A DNA stretch of 35,417 nucleotides from JBHIBD01 sp046758865 (GCA_046758865.1 JBHIBD010000019.1:1-35417); one strand, 5' to 3'. Shown: positions 14,094 to 22,645, counted from the stretch's first letter. Made by a program: numbers and translations. The notes: generated from the sequence alone by a model not told the origin.

Positions 14094-15842
14094 ATGAGAA
14101 AAAAGTCCAAAGAAATACAGCTATCACCTACCGGTCTGCTGGTACTGAAGAAGAGATACCTGAGAAAAGACGAGCGGGGGCGTTGCATCGAGTCTCCGGA
14201 GGAGATGTCGAGGCGGGTGGCTCGTAACGTTGCTAGTGCAGATGCCTTTTATGGTGGAGATACCCTGGAGGCCGAAGCGGCCTTTTACGATATGATGGCA
14301 TCCCTCGAGTTTTTACCCAATTCACCTACTCTTATGAACGCTGGCAGGGAGCTACAGCAGCTAGCCGCATGTTTCGTGCTCCCTGTAGAGGACTCTATTG
14401 AGCATATATTTGAGATGGTTAAGTATTCTGCCATCATCCACCAGAGTGGAGGTGGGACGGGATTCTCCTTCTCCAGACTTAGGCCAAAGAACGATATGGT
14501 CAGCACCTCAGGAGGTCCCGCCAGCGGTCCGGTCTCCTTTATCAGGATATTCAATGAGGCCACAGAGGTTATCAACCAGGGTGGATTTCGCCGAGGGGCC
14601 AACATGGCCGTCCTTCATGTCCAGCACCCGGATATCCTTGAATTCATAAATTGCAAGAGCCGTCAGGGTGTCCTTACCAACTTTAACATCTCCGTGGGCG
14701 TGACCGATGCCTTCATGGAAGCGGTGGAAAGAAACGGAGAGTATGAGCTCATTAACCCCCGCACCGGAAAGCCAGTAAAGAGGCTTAGGGCCAGGGAGGT
14801 TTTTGACAAACTGGTAGAGGAGGCATGGAAGACAGGAGAACCCGGGATACTATTCCTTGATTCCATAAATGCCACTAACCCTACACCCAAGGTGGGTGTT
14901 ATAGAGGCCACAAACCCGTGTGGTGAGCAGCCTCTCCTGCCATACGAGTCCTGCGTGCTAGGTTCTGTAAATCTCTCCCGGATGTTCAGGGGAGGCAAAA
15001 AACCTGAGATTGATTGGGACAAGCTCAGGGGAGTGATAAGACAAGGGGTGCACTTCCTTGACAATATCATAGACATAAACAAGTATCCACTCCCCCAGAT
15101 TGAGGCCATAACCAAGAATAACAGAAAAATAGGGCTTGGCATCATGGGCTTCGCCGACCTGCTTATAAAGATGGGCATTCCCTATAACTCGGAGGAGGCG
15201 CTCGAGGTAGCAGAGGAATTAATGGAGTTCTTCTCTCGCGAAGCCAACGCTGCATCAGTCGAGCTGGCAGAGAAGCGAGGCGTGTTTCCCAACTTCCCAG
15301 GGAGTGTATACGACAGGCCCGGAGGACTCCGTTATAGAAATGCCTCTCGCACCACCATTGCCCCAACCGGCACCATCAGCATCATAGCTGGCTGCTCCAG
15401 CGGCATAGAACCGATATTCGCCTTTTCCTTCGGGAGGCGCATCCTGGACGAGACATTTATCCCTGAGGTTTATGACTTCTTCATCAAGACGGCCCACCGC
15501 GAGGGATTTTACTCCGATGGATTGATGGAGGAGGTCTCAAAAGAAGGCTCCATCCAGTCTATACCTTATATACCAGATAGGATAAAACGGGTCTTTGTAA
15601 CTGCCCGAGATATCCCTGCGGAGTGGCACGTCAGGATGCAGGCAGCATTTCAAAAGTACACGGATAATGCGGTATCTAAGACCATAAATTTCTCATCCAC
15701 CACATCAAAAGAGGAGGTGGAAAGGACGTTTATGCTGGCCTACAAGAGCAGGTGTAAGGGGATAACCATATACAGGGATAAGAGCCGAATCTCACAGGCC
15801 CTGGCGCTTGAGTGTGAGTGTGAGGCAGCGATGGTGGATTAA
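14094..15842 (+). CDS. nrdJ: Adenosylcobalamin-dependent (class II) ribonucleotide reductase
   Basis: This enzyme reduces ribonucleotides to deoxyribonucleotides using a cobalamin-generated thiyl radical, so DNA precursor synthesis needs vitamin B12 but not oxygen. The 582-residue protein shows the class II signature blocks: FLPNSPTLMNAG, QQLAACFVLPVEDSI with a substrate-site cysteine, GGGTGFSFSRLRP, the radical-site region NPCGEQPLLPYESC, and APTGTISIIAGCSSGIEPIF. It ends with a short Cys-x-Cys tail (ECECEA), possibly the dithiol that re-reduces the active site; the usual longer zinc-ribbon tail is absent. I chose ATG 14094 (AGAGG upstream); the frame is open to a TTG at 13956, but that extension does not look like NrdJ. 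NrdR-like boxes precede it. Confidence 0.95.
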   Translation: MRKKSKEIQLSPTGLLVLKKRYLRKDERGRCIESPEEMSRRVARNVASADAFYGGDTLEAEAAFYDMMASLEFLPNSPTLMNAGRELQQLAACFVLPVEDSIEHIFEMVKYSAIIHQSGGGTGFSFSRLRPKNDMVSTSGGPASGPVSFIRIFNEATEVINQGGFRRGANMAVLHVQHPDILEFINCKSRQGVLTNFNISVGVTDAFMEAVERNGEYELINPRTGKPVKRLRAREVFDKLVEEAWKTGEPGILFLDSINATNPTPKVGVIEATNPCGEQPLLPYESCVLGSVNLSRMFRGGKKPEIDWDKLRGVIRQGVHFLDNIIDINKYPLPQIEAITKNNRKIGLGIMGFADLLIKMGIPYNSEEALEVAEELMEFFSREANAASVELAEKRGVFPNFPGSVYDRPGGLRYRNASRTTIAPTGTISIIAGCSSGIEPIFAFSFGRRILDETFIPEVYDFFIKTAHREGFYSDGLMEEVSKEGSIQSIPYIPDRIKRVFVTARDIPAEWHVRMQAAFQKYTDNAVSKTINFSSTTSKEEVERTFMLAYKSRCKGITIYRDKSRISQALALECECEAAMVD

Positions 15843-15876
15843 CCTCGCAGGAATGCCCACACCTTGAGGCTTTTTG

Positions 15877-15934
15877 TGACGTGCAAGTTTATCTCACACG
15901 CTACAAAAGAATTGTTACCAGACACGCTCAATGC
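15877..15934 (-). repeat. Decayed third copy of the 95-bp palindromic repeat
   Basis: Read on the minus strand, this stretch contains GAGCGTGT, then TGTAGCGTG, GAG and a CTTGCACG in the order and orientation of the 95-bp repeat. It has substitutions and one hairpin lost. The remaining hairpin arms (GTGTGAG and CTTGCAC) still pair through two wobbles. It lies between the convergent nrdJ and radical SAM genes, where it might also aid transcription termination. Confidence 0.5.
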
Positions 15935-15956
15935 GCATAAAGTAAGAAAGCGGGGC

Positions 15957-17438
15957 CTATAGATATTCGTTTATCTTACGGTACATCTCCATTTCCTGCT
16001 CAAAGACCTTCCTTTCTGTGTTCCACCAGACATTCGCCTTCTTTCTGAGGACTTTATACATCCTGTAGTAGTAGCCCAGGCCCATCATTTCCCTGTATAG
16101 GGGTGTTGGTCCGGCGAGTGTGAAATAGTCACGGTGGAACTTCCACCTGAGGAAGGCCAGCTCGTCTTGCGAGAGATGTTTTGTCCTGACGTTGGCCCAA
16201 AAGCCATTGTATTTTGTAAAATCGTAAGGGTTTGCTACAAGGCCAGCATTCAGGAGTTCTTCCCTTATTCCGGTCTTGGGGTATGGGGTCAACACCTGGT
16301 CGAAGTATACATCTACATTTTGGTCTCTAAAGAAATCAAAGTTTTCCTTAATATCTTCATAAGTATCTTCCGGGTTACCGAGAATCATCCCACCGATTAC
16401 CAGTATCTTGGCGCCATGGAGGTATTTTATAGCCTTCTTGCTGTCTTCTAATATATCTCCCTTATTGAGTTGTTTAAGGTTGCGCTTTGAGACATTCTCT
16501 ATCCCCAAGAAGACCATCTCAAATCCGGCATTCCTCATAGCCTTGGACAGTTCCAGTATAGCGGCGATGCCCTTGGAGCTTACCTGGGCCCAGTAGCGCA
16601 TGTCGTTATGGCCTTCCTTAATTATTGCCTCACATATCTCTAAAAGCCTTTTCGGGTTCAGGGTGATGTTGTCGTCGATGAACAACACCATATTGCCCCC
16701 GGCTCTCTTAATGTTTTCTAGGTCTTCCATCAGCCTTGGGATATCGTAAGTCCTGAAGGAGGTGCCATACATGTGGTGCATGCTGCAGAAGTTGCAGGTA
16801 AAGGTGCAGCCCCTGGAGGTCTCGACAGTATCAAGGGTGTAATGAAAATATCCGTAGTTATTCCATATCCTCTTCGACCTATCCGGAAATTTTATGGTCT
16901 TTACCTCCAGAAGAGGCCTTCGACCGTTGTGGCGCCATTCACCGTTGACCTTATAAGACAGCCCCAAGATAGAATCAAAATCATTTCCCCCATCCAGGGC
17001 ATTTACCAGCTCACCGAAGGTGGCCTCCCCCTCGCCTCTCACCATGAAATCGAATAGCTGGCCGTCTTCACCAGAGAAGTCGAATAATTTACTGTCCTCC
17101 TCAGTCTTAAGTTCCGGGGACATAAGTGTGGCATGGTAGCCTCCAAGGGCCAGTTTTATATCCTTGTTTATTCCTTTTATGAGCCGTGCTATCTTCTTGG
17201 CCGTGGAATACTGGAAAGTCATTGAGGATAACCCCACCAAGTGAGGTTTATACCTCTCTATTGCGTCCCTGACGGCTCCCGGCACGTTGTCTCTGCTTGT
17301 ACACAGGTCTCCGACATAGACATTGTGGCCGTCAGAGAGATTGGCTGCAATAGATGCTATACCGAGGTTGGGAACCTTTATGTTCCATTGCATTACAAAG
17401 GGGAGAAAGTCTGGCATGCTTAAGAGGAGTATGTTCAT
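15957..17438 (-). CDS. B12-binding-domain radical SAM protein
   Basis: This 493-residue enzyme is of the cobalamin-binding radical SAM class, whose members carry out methylations, cyclisations and other modifications. The N-terminal domain (about 1-150) has the B12-binding Rossmann layout: MNILLLSMPD at the start, VGLSSMTFQYSTAKKIA and LALGGYHAT, without an obvious DxHxxG motif. The radical SAM core starts at CTFTCNFC (near residue 211), the CxxxCxxC that binds the [4Fe-4S] cluster. VLFIDDNITLNPKRL and FLGIENVSKRNLKQLNKG follow, both typical of the B12 radical SAM group. It is the last gene of the leftward run, 50 bases after the Usp gene. The substrate cannot be told from sequence. Confidence 0.9.
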   Translation of the reverse strand: MNILLLSMPDFLPFVMQWNIKVPNLGIASIAANLSDGHNVYVGDLCTSRDNVPGAVRDAIERYKPHLVGLSSMTFQYSTAKKIARLIKGINKDIKLALGGYHATLMSPELKTEEDSKLFDFSGEDGQLFDFMVRGEGEATFGELVNALDGGNDFDSILGLSYKVNGEWRHNGRRPLLEVKTIKFPDRSKRIWNNYGYFHYTLDTVETSRGCTFTCNFCSMHHMYGTSFRTYDIPRLMEDLENIKRAGGNMVLFIDDNITLNPKRLLEICEAIIKEGHNDMRYWAQVSSKGIAAILELSKAMRNAGFEMVFLGIENVSKRNLKQLNKGDILEDSKKAIKYLHGAKILVIGGMILGNPEDTYEDIKENFDFFRDQNVDVYFDQVLTPYPKTGIREELLNAGLVANPYDFTKYNGFWANVRTKHLSQDELAFLRWKFHRDYFTLAGPTPLYREMMGLGYYYRMYKVLRKKANVWWNTERKVFEQEMEMYRKINEYL

Positions 17439-17488
17439 GGTGCCTCATTATCCAGGGTGTTTTCTAAGTAGATATACTTCCTCAGCAG

Positions 17489-18346
17489 CTATGCTACGAG
17501 CAAAATGGGGCATTTTGCATTCTCCAGGACGTTCATGGTAGTGCTTCCGAAAATTAACTCCTTTAGTCGGTTAGCCCCAAAGGCACCCATGACAATAAGC
17601 CCGACATCTATCTTACTCGCATGTGACGAGATTGCTTCCCATGGCCTTCCTGGTTCTACGAAGAAAGAGACCTTAAGTTTATATGGTGCAAGATATTTTC
17701 TGGCCTCTTCCTGAGGCTCCACCGCATCATCGGGATTGTCCGCCACGGTAAGGACGTCTATCCGTGAGGTTTGGAGTTCGGCAATGATTACCCCAGCCTC
17801 TATCGCCCGTTGAGCAGCCTCGCTGCCGTCGTAGGCAATAAGTATGCGTAGGCCACGCTTGGTACCCTCGGGCACGACCATGACAGGTCTTGCCGATTTG
17901 TGTAACAGGGTCTGAGTAATTGAGCCGGGGGCTTGCGTCTTAGACTTGGTGTGTTTGCCGTGATGACCAATAACCACAAGGTCTACCGTCTTGGCTGCTT
18001 CAACCAGTACTTCACCCACCTCGCCACGCACCACCTTAAATGTGCCCTTCACGCCTAGACCCCGGCACTCCTTCTCAAAACACCTTTTAAGGTATCTTCC
18101 TTCTTCCCTGGCACGGTCTTCCTCCTTAACCAGCTTCTCAGGAGGGAGAGGCACATGTGTAGTTGGTGCTGCGCCTATTGCCCCAGCCACGGCTGTTGAG
18201 GTAGGAACGTAGACAAAACGCCACTTATCCTCCACAAATAGCCCGCGTACCTCGGCCACGGCAATCTTTCCCAATTCTACAGCATTGATAAGGGCAGAAA
18301 ATGATGCCTCTGACCCGTCGAGTGGAACAAGGATACTTTTTATCAT
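17489..18346 (-). CDS. Universal stress protein with two tandem Usp domains
   Basis: This 285-residue cytoplasmic protein has two UspA domains in tandem (about 1-155 and 160-285). Each begins with the usual strand (SILVPLDGSEASFSALINA and RILIAYDGSEAAQRAIEAG). Each ends with an ATP-binding G-x2-G-x9-G-S/T motif: GHHGKHTKSKTQAPGS in the first and GAFGANRLKELIFGSTT in the second. ATP-binding Usp proteins are linked to stress tolerance; the specific role here is unknown. An insertion in the first domain is rich in Ala, Thr and Pro (about 50-70). It lies 31 bases after the methyltransferase gene in the same direction. Confidence 0.93.
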   Translation of the reverse strand: MIKSILVPLDGSEASFSALINAVELGKIAVAEVRGLFVEDKWRFVYVPTSTAVAGAIGAAPTTHVPLPPEKLVKEEDRAREEGRYLKRCFEKECRGLGVKGTFKVVRGEVGEVLVEAAKTVDLVVIGHHGKHTKSKTQAPGSITQTLLHKSARPVMVVPEGTKRGLRILIAYDGSEAAQRAIEAGVIIAELQTSRIDVLTVADNPDDAVEPQEEARKYLAPYKLKVSFFVEPGRPWEAISSHASKIDVGLIVMGAFGANRLKELIFGSTTMNVLENAKCPILLVA

Positions 18347-18377
18347 TTTGATTTCCTTTTGTCTGTCTTAAACGGCG

Positions 18378-19385
18378 TTAACTACGGCACGCTGTAACAA
18401 TGGAAATATCCCTGGGCAGCGGGAGCCTGGGCCACTTAATAGACTTAAAGCCACTGGCCTTCAACCAACCCCTTATCTCCCCGAAAGAGTACGTCCTACC
18501 CTTCTCTGTGAAAAGAAGCATACAGAGGGCAAAGGCGGAGGCAAAGCTGGGTCTGGTTTTATCCTCGTTTAGTATAAAATCGTGGATTATTATCTTGCCG
18601 CCTGGGTTCAGGGCCTTATATGTTTTCTTCATAAGTGCCATATTGCCCTCCTCCCCCAAACTATGGATGATGTGGGAAAGGAACGCTACGTCAAACCCCC
18701 TGGGCAGACACTTGTTGAAGTCGCCTTCTTGCAAGCTAATCCTGCGGGACATTTTCGACCTGGAGATAACATCCCTCGTCACCTCCAGGGTGCCAGGCAG
18801 GTCAAGGACGGTTGCCTTCAGGTGTGGGTTGGCCTTGCAGAAAAATATAGAATAGGCGCCAGAACCGCCTCCGATGTCCAGAAGTGTCCTGGCTCCTTTC
18901 AAATCTACTAGTGAGGCAAGTTTCTCTACGTGGCCCATGGCAGTATTGTGCATCGCCATGATAAAGGTACGGGTTTCCTCTTTTTCATTCTGGAACATGT
19001 CCGTCTGCCGTGTGGGTCTTCCCGTTCGGATGGATTCCTCGAGGTTGCTCCATCCGTCCCACATGGTCTCGTGAAAGCGGAGTATATCTCCAACATAGAG
19101 CTCTTTCCCCCTCAGGAAGATCTCTCGGCCGTAGCGGGTATTAGAATAACGTCTCCCCTTCTTATTGAGGTATCCCATACCTACCAGGGCATCCAGCAGG
19201 AGCCCTATGCCACGCTCGTTTGTGCCCGTGGCCCTTGCCAGCTCATTTGGGGACTTACTACCGGTACCGATGCGGTTGAAAATATCCAATTTAACAGCCG
19301 TTGCAAGGGCTTTGGAGTAGAAGAAGAGGTAACCTGTGTTGAGTGCCTTGTCTCTGTAACGTCTCAGCGCAGCTGCCTTCTGCAA
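18378..19385 (-). CDS. SAM-dependent methyltransferase, O-methyltransferase family 2-like
   Basis: This 335-residue protein has the two-part layout of small-molecule O-methyltransferases. An N-terminal winged-helix dimerisation region (about 15-105) includes KSPNELARATGTNERGIGLL and MGYLNKKGRRYSNT. The C-terminal Rossmann-type catalytic domain has LLDIGGGSGAYSIFF for SAM binding, followed by ATVLDLPGTLEVTRDVI and the late GGKIIIHDFILNED. Relatives methylate quinones, carotenoids, bacteriochlorophyll precursors and other compounds; the substrate here is unknown. The start is a TTG close behind AAGAGG, only five bases after the preceding gene, and no later start fits the domain. It probably belongs to the operon that begins upstream of the AhbD-like gene. 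Confidence 0.88.
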   Translation of the reverse strand: MQKAAALRRYRDKALNTGYLFFYSKALATAVKLDIFNRIGTGSKSPNELARATGTNERGIGLLLDALVGMGYLNKKGRRYSNTRYGREIFLRGKELYVGDILRFHETMWDGWSNLEESIRTGRPTRQTDMFQNEKEETRTFIMAMHNTAMGHVEKLASLVDLKGARTLLDIGGGSGAYSIFFCKANPHLKATVLDLPGTLEVTRDVISRSKMSRRISLQEGDFNKCLPRGFDVAFLSHIIHSLGEEGNMALMKKTYKALNPGGKIIIHDFILNEDKTRPSFASAFALCMLLFTEKGRTYSFGEIRGWLKASGFKSIKWPRLPLPRDISIVTACRS

Positions 19386-19390
19386 TCCTC

Positions 19391-19981
19391 TTACCTCATC
19401 TTAGATAGATCCAAGAAGAGCTCTCTTTCGCCCCCACGGGGATTGATTATGATAAGCGAGACCTCAGCATTTGGGTCTATGTCATCGAGTGGGAATTCGT
19501 AAGAACAACGGGCACGAAAGATTGGGGGCGACATAGGTCGCCAGCCATATGGCTCTGCCAAAGGATTGTACTTATACACAGGCTGTATATACCTGTCGCC
19601 GTAACGTAGCACCGCATGAAAGCGCCTTGCGAATTCGGGGGTGCTACCGTATAAAATCAGCGTAAAGGCGAGCTTGTTCTCTACCTCTCCCAATACGGCT
19701 TCTATCTCCTCAGGACGAAGCTCTCTGGACTCCCTTGCTGCATCCCTAGCGGCCATTGCAAGGAGATTAAACTTTGTGAAGACACCCACCCTGTCAGCAT
19801 CCCTCTTTAAGACCACCACCCATTCCTTAAGAAACCTGTCATTATCATAGTGCTTGAATCTTTTCCCATACTGGATTGCCTCCCGCATCTTGCTTTCGTC
19901 CAGGTCAGGCCATACAGCCAGAGCGGGTTTTGCTAAAGGAAGTAGAAGCAGAAAGAGGATGACCAAAATAAAAATCCTCAT
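19391..19981 (-). CDS. Secreted protein of unknown function
   Basis: I do not recognise this 196-residue protein. It has a clear signal peptide (hydrophobic to about residue 16, cleavage likely after PALA near residue 22), so it probably works outside the cytoplasm. The mature part is helical and charged to about residue 115. A Pro/Tyr-rich stretch with PVYKYNPLAEPYGWRPM and a single cysteine follow, then a beta-like ending with VSLIIINPRGGERELFL. No CxxCH heme motif or metal motif is visible. It sits 21 bases after the AhbD-like gene and five bases before the methyltransferase, which suggests co-expression with both. Confidence 0.75.
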   Translation of the reverse strand: MRIFILVILFLLLLPLAKPALAVWPDLDESKMREAIQYGKRFKHYDNDRFLKEWVVVLKRDADRVGVFTKFNLLAMAARDAARESRELRPEEIEAVLGEVENKLAFTLILYGSTPEFARRFHAVLRYGDRYIQPVYKYNPLAEPYGWRPMSPPIFRARCSYEFPLDDIDPNAEVSLIIINPRGGERELFLDLSKMR

Positions 19982-20002
19982 GACTACCTCCTATTCTTTT
20001 GA

Positions 20003-21211
20003 TCAACGCCTATTTTTCATGGCCTTCGGAGTATAAATACAGTAAGGCTCCTCTGCCATGTAGTCTCCGGTCTCATAGAATGCCCTTGCACGGCAGCCCT
20101 CGCATATCTTTTTATACTCACAGGCCCCACATTTTCCCCCCAGCAGGTTCACGTTGCGAAGCCTAGTAAAGACCTTTGAGCCACGCCATATCTCGGCCAG
20201 GCTCTGGGTTCGCACATTTCCGGAAGTGACTGGGAGGTATCCGCAGGGGAAGACCTCACCCTTATGCGACACGAAACATACGCCGGTTCCTGCCAGGCAT
20301 CCCCTGGTCATGGCAGCCATGGCCTCTGGTGCGCCACCTGGATGTCCACCACCCGGGTGCCCACTGGTACCATGGGGAGGCATGCCTCCACGTGCAGAGT
20401 GTGGATGTCTGCCACCAGGCATCATAGAAGGGTCATTTGGCATTCCCAACTCTGCCGCCTTTTGTCTTACGATTCTAAAATAATGGGGGGCACAAGTGGC
20501 CTTGGTCTGAATCTTTGCTTCCCTTGCCAATTCATAGAACAGGTGGAGGCTCTCTTCATACTTTTCGGCACTTAGCATCTGGTCATCGGCTATTTCCACT
20601 CCGCAGCCTACGGGCACCAGCATAAAGATATGGAGAGCATCTGCCCCAAGTCTCAAAGCCAGGTCGTATAGTTCTCTAAGCTGATGGACATTGTGTTTTG
20701 CGATGGTGGAGTTTATCTGCAAGCTCATTCCGAGCTTTTTAAGGTGCTTAAAACCCTCGATGGCACGGTTGAACGAGCCGGGAAGCTTGCGGAACTTATC
20801 ATGTGTCTTTGCATCTGCACCGTCGAGGCTGATAGAGACACGCTGCACCCCAGCATCCACAATGCGCCTTGCAACGGTCTCATCTACCAGTGTACCATTG
20901 GTTGCAAGAGCTACCTTGAGTCCTTTAGACCTTGCGTAACTGGCTATCTTAAAGATGTCGGGGCGATAAAGGGGTTCGCCACCGCTTAAGACCAGTATTG
21001 GGCTGCCCATGGTTGCTAGGTCGTCTATAAAATTGAATGCCTCCTTAGTGCTGAGGTCTTCCTTAGCCAACTCTTTTGCCACATCTAGCCTTCTGCAGTG
21101 GATGCACTCGAGGTTACACGCAGCAGTTGTCTCCCAGAAGAGGAGCCTCAGTTGAAACTTATCCGCGGGTCTCTTGGTGGCCTCCTGAACAGGAGCAGCT
21201 CCTTCTTTCAT
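20003..21211 (-). CDS. ahbD: AhbD-like radical SAM/SPASM protein (alternative heme pathway type)
   Basis: AhbD converts Fe-coproporphyrin III to heme in the siroheme-dependent pathway of some anaerobes. The 402-residue protein has the radical SAM cysteines at 32, 36 and 39 (CNLECIHC), then LSGGEPLYRPD and VSISLDGADAKTHDKFR. Regions that I remember as AhbD-like are LHIFMLVPVG, ATCAPHYFRI and TRGCLAGTGVCFVSHKGEV. A SPASM end binds further clusters (CGACEYKKICEGCRARAF). Unusually, a His/Gly/Pro-rich insert (about residues 268-298, with repeats of HPGG) lies just before TRGC and may bind metal. Other SPASM enzymes of the same group (NirJ/AhbC) are alternatives; no other heme gene is in view. It starts 84 bases after the glutaredoxin-like gene. 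Confidence 0.7.
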   Translation of the reverse strand: MKEGAAPVQEATKRPADKFQLRLLFWETTAACNLECIHCRRLDVAKELAKEDLSTKEAFNFIDDLATMGSPILVLSGGEPLYRPDIFKIASYARSKGLKVALATNGTLVDETVARRIVDAGVQRVSISLDGADAKTHDKFRKLPGSFNRAIEGFKHLKKLGMSLQINSTIAKHNVHQLRELYDLALRLGADALHIFMLVPVGCGVEIADDQMLSAEKYEESLHLFYELAREAKIQTKATCAPHYFRIVRQKAAELGMPNDPSMMPGGRHPHSARGGMPPHGTSGHPGGGHPGGAPEAMAAMTRGCLAGTGVCFVSHKGEVFPCGYLPVTSGNVRTQSLAEIWRGSKVFTRLRNVNLLGGKCGACEYKKICEGCRARAFYETGDYMAEEPYCIYTPKAMKNRR

Positions 21212-21273
21212 CTATTATTTCCTTCCTCTACAGTACTTTAGGTGCCTTCTTATTAGCTTCAAGACCATATAAT

Positions 21274-21293
21274 CGCCGATAGCCTATCGGGCG
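21274..21293 (-). other. SECIS-like hairpin after the in-frame TGA
   Basis: On the minus strand, CCGATA (21290-21285) pairs with TATCGG (21281-21276) around a GGC loop. Two more pairs lie below a bulged C. The loop guanines are about 23 bases from the TGA at 21307-21305, close to the spacing known for the E. coli fdhF SECIS. No T run follows, so a terminator is less likely. Confidence 0.45.
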
Positions 21294-21295
21294 CC

Positions 21296-21517
21296 TTACA
21301 CGCTTCAAGTACCCCCAAAACCGACGGTCACCTTCTCACCCTCTACAATTACCGGCACCTCCCTACGACCGGCTGAAAACTCTAACATCCTCTTCATTGC
21401 CTGCGGGTCTTTCTTTACATTTATGTACTCTACGGAGATACCGCGTCTGGCATAGTCATCCCTGGCACCCGTTGTATAAGGGCAGTCATCCTTTCCAAAT
21501 ATTATTGCCTTTTCCAC
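21296..21517 (-). CDS. Glutaredoxin-like UXX-star-type protein, possible selenoprotein ending Sec-Ser-Val
   Basis: This small thioredoxin-fold protein reads 70 residues to a TGA at 21307-21305. The active-site-like motif is CPYT (residues 12-15), with the conserved VPVIVEG and a Gly-rich ending VGFGGT. I recall this as the glutaredoxin-like family named UXX-star, whose selenoprotein members end in Sec-x-x-stop. Here the codons after GGT are TGA, AGC, GTG, TAA, exactly that pattern, so I extend the gene three codons to 21296. A SECIS-like hairpin lies directly downstream. If TGA is an ordinary stop, the gene ends at 21305. No selA, selB, selD or tRNA-Sec is in the window. It lies between the TPR gene and the AhbD-like gene. 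Confidence 0.75.
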
Positions 21518-21647
21518 CGTGTTACTCCCTTGTCATCTCTTTCCAGTCTCCAGCATCACAGCCCCTCACCGTGTACAGGGCCGTGTTTTAAACCGCCAAT
21601 TCGTCCTTTTTGGCACAAACAGGCCATGCTCAGTCTCAAGCTCCATC

Positions 21648-22643
21648 TCACCGTTTTCTCCAGAGGAAAATCAGGCACACCAGTACAACGAGGCCCAACC
21701 AGGTCTGGGCCATAAGTGTATATGCAATTAGACTCAAAAATATCTTACCTATGGGCGAACTGTCCCATAAGGCTTTTACTTTTCCTTTAACGAGGTCCCT
21801 TTTTCTTCTCTTTGTTTTGACCTCCTTTTTTTTCACAGCTCTTGGCTTGGCCTTCTTCTCTTCAAGTCGCCTTCCAGGCCTCTTTGCAACCTCTTTTCTT
21901 TTTCTTGGTTCTACCTTTCTCACACGGGGTCTTTCTTTAGGCTTTGTCCTTTTTACACGAGGCCTTTCTTTTGGCGCTTCTTTTTTCACATAAGGCCTAC
22001 TTGCAGGCTCTCTCTCCGCTGCGCGTGGTCTGCCTGCAAGCTCCCTCTCCGCTGCGCGTGGCCTGTCCTCAAGTTCTCTCCCCGTTGCACGTGACCGGCC
22101 TGCAGGTTTTCTCTCCGCTACACTAGGCCCCTTCTTTGGGGCAGAGGGTCTTTTTTCAATACGCTTCGCCTTAGGGCGACTTTCTTCACGGGCCTTTGGT
22201 TTTCTCCCAGCAGGTTTTTTCGCCGCGCTACGCTTTTCTAACTTTTTCCTACTCAGGCGGTTATACCTTTCGAACTCCTTCTCCGCCTCCTCCTTCATAC
22301 CTAACCTTCTGTAGGCAAGCCCCATGGCGTAATGTACTTTGGCGTAGTCCGGCTTTAGTCTTGCTACCTTCTTGTAATGACTAAGTGCCTTCTTGTAGTC
22401 CTTTTTAAGAAAGTAGGAGTTGCCCAGGCCAAAATGGGAGGAGGCGTCTTTGAAATTATGCTCCAGAGCCATTTCAAACTGAGCAATTGCCTCGTCATAT
22501 TTGCCCGCACCGTAGAATTTGTTGCCTTTATTAAAATGGGTAATGGCGTCGTCTTTGCTTATATCATGCTTGGCAAGGACTGGTTGGCTACCGACGAATA
22601 TGCTGAGAGCTATTAATAACAGTAGTATTGAAACCTTACGCAT
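21648..22643 (-). CDS. Exported TPR protein with a basic repeat region and C-terminal membrane helix
   Basis: This 331-residue protein has a signal peptide or N-terminal anchor (about 1-24) and three tetratricopeptide repeats (about 29-130, such as THFNKGNKFYGAGKYDEAI and ASSHFGLGNSYFLKKDYKKA). A low-complexity region very rich in Lys, Arg, Pro and Glu follows (about 134-290). It includes near-identical repeats of the type GRPRAAERELA (three to four copies around 190-225). A C-terminal membrane helix (about 295-326) ends in WRKR. TPRs usually hold protein partners; the basic region could contact nucleic acid or cell-surface polymers. The function is unknown. It starts two bases after the GH99-like gene stop, so the two are translated from one message. 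Confidence 0.85.
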   Translation of the reverse strand: MRKVSILLLLIALSIFVGSQPVLAKHDISKDDAITHFNKGNKFYGAGKYDEAIAQFEMALEHNFKDASSHFGLGNSYFLKKDYKKALSHYKKVARLKPDYAKVHYAMGLAYRRLGMKEEAEKEFERYNRLSRKKLEKRSAAKKPAGRKPKAREESRPKAKRIEKRPSAPKKGPSVAERKPAGRSRATGRELEDRPRAAERELAGRPRAAEREPASRPYVKKEAPKERPRVKRTKPKERPRVRKVEPRKRKEVAKRPGRRLEEKKAKPRAVKKKEVKTKRRKRDLVKGKVKALWDSSPIGKIFLSLIAYTLMAQTWLGLVVLVCLIFLWRKR

Positions 22644-22645
22644 AG

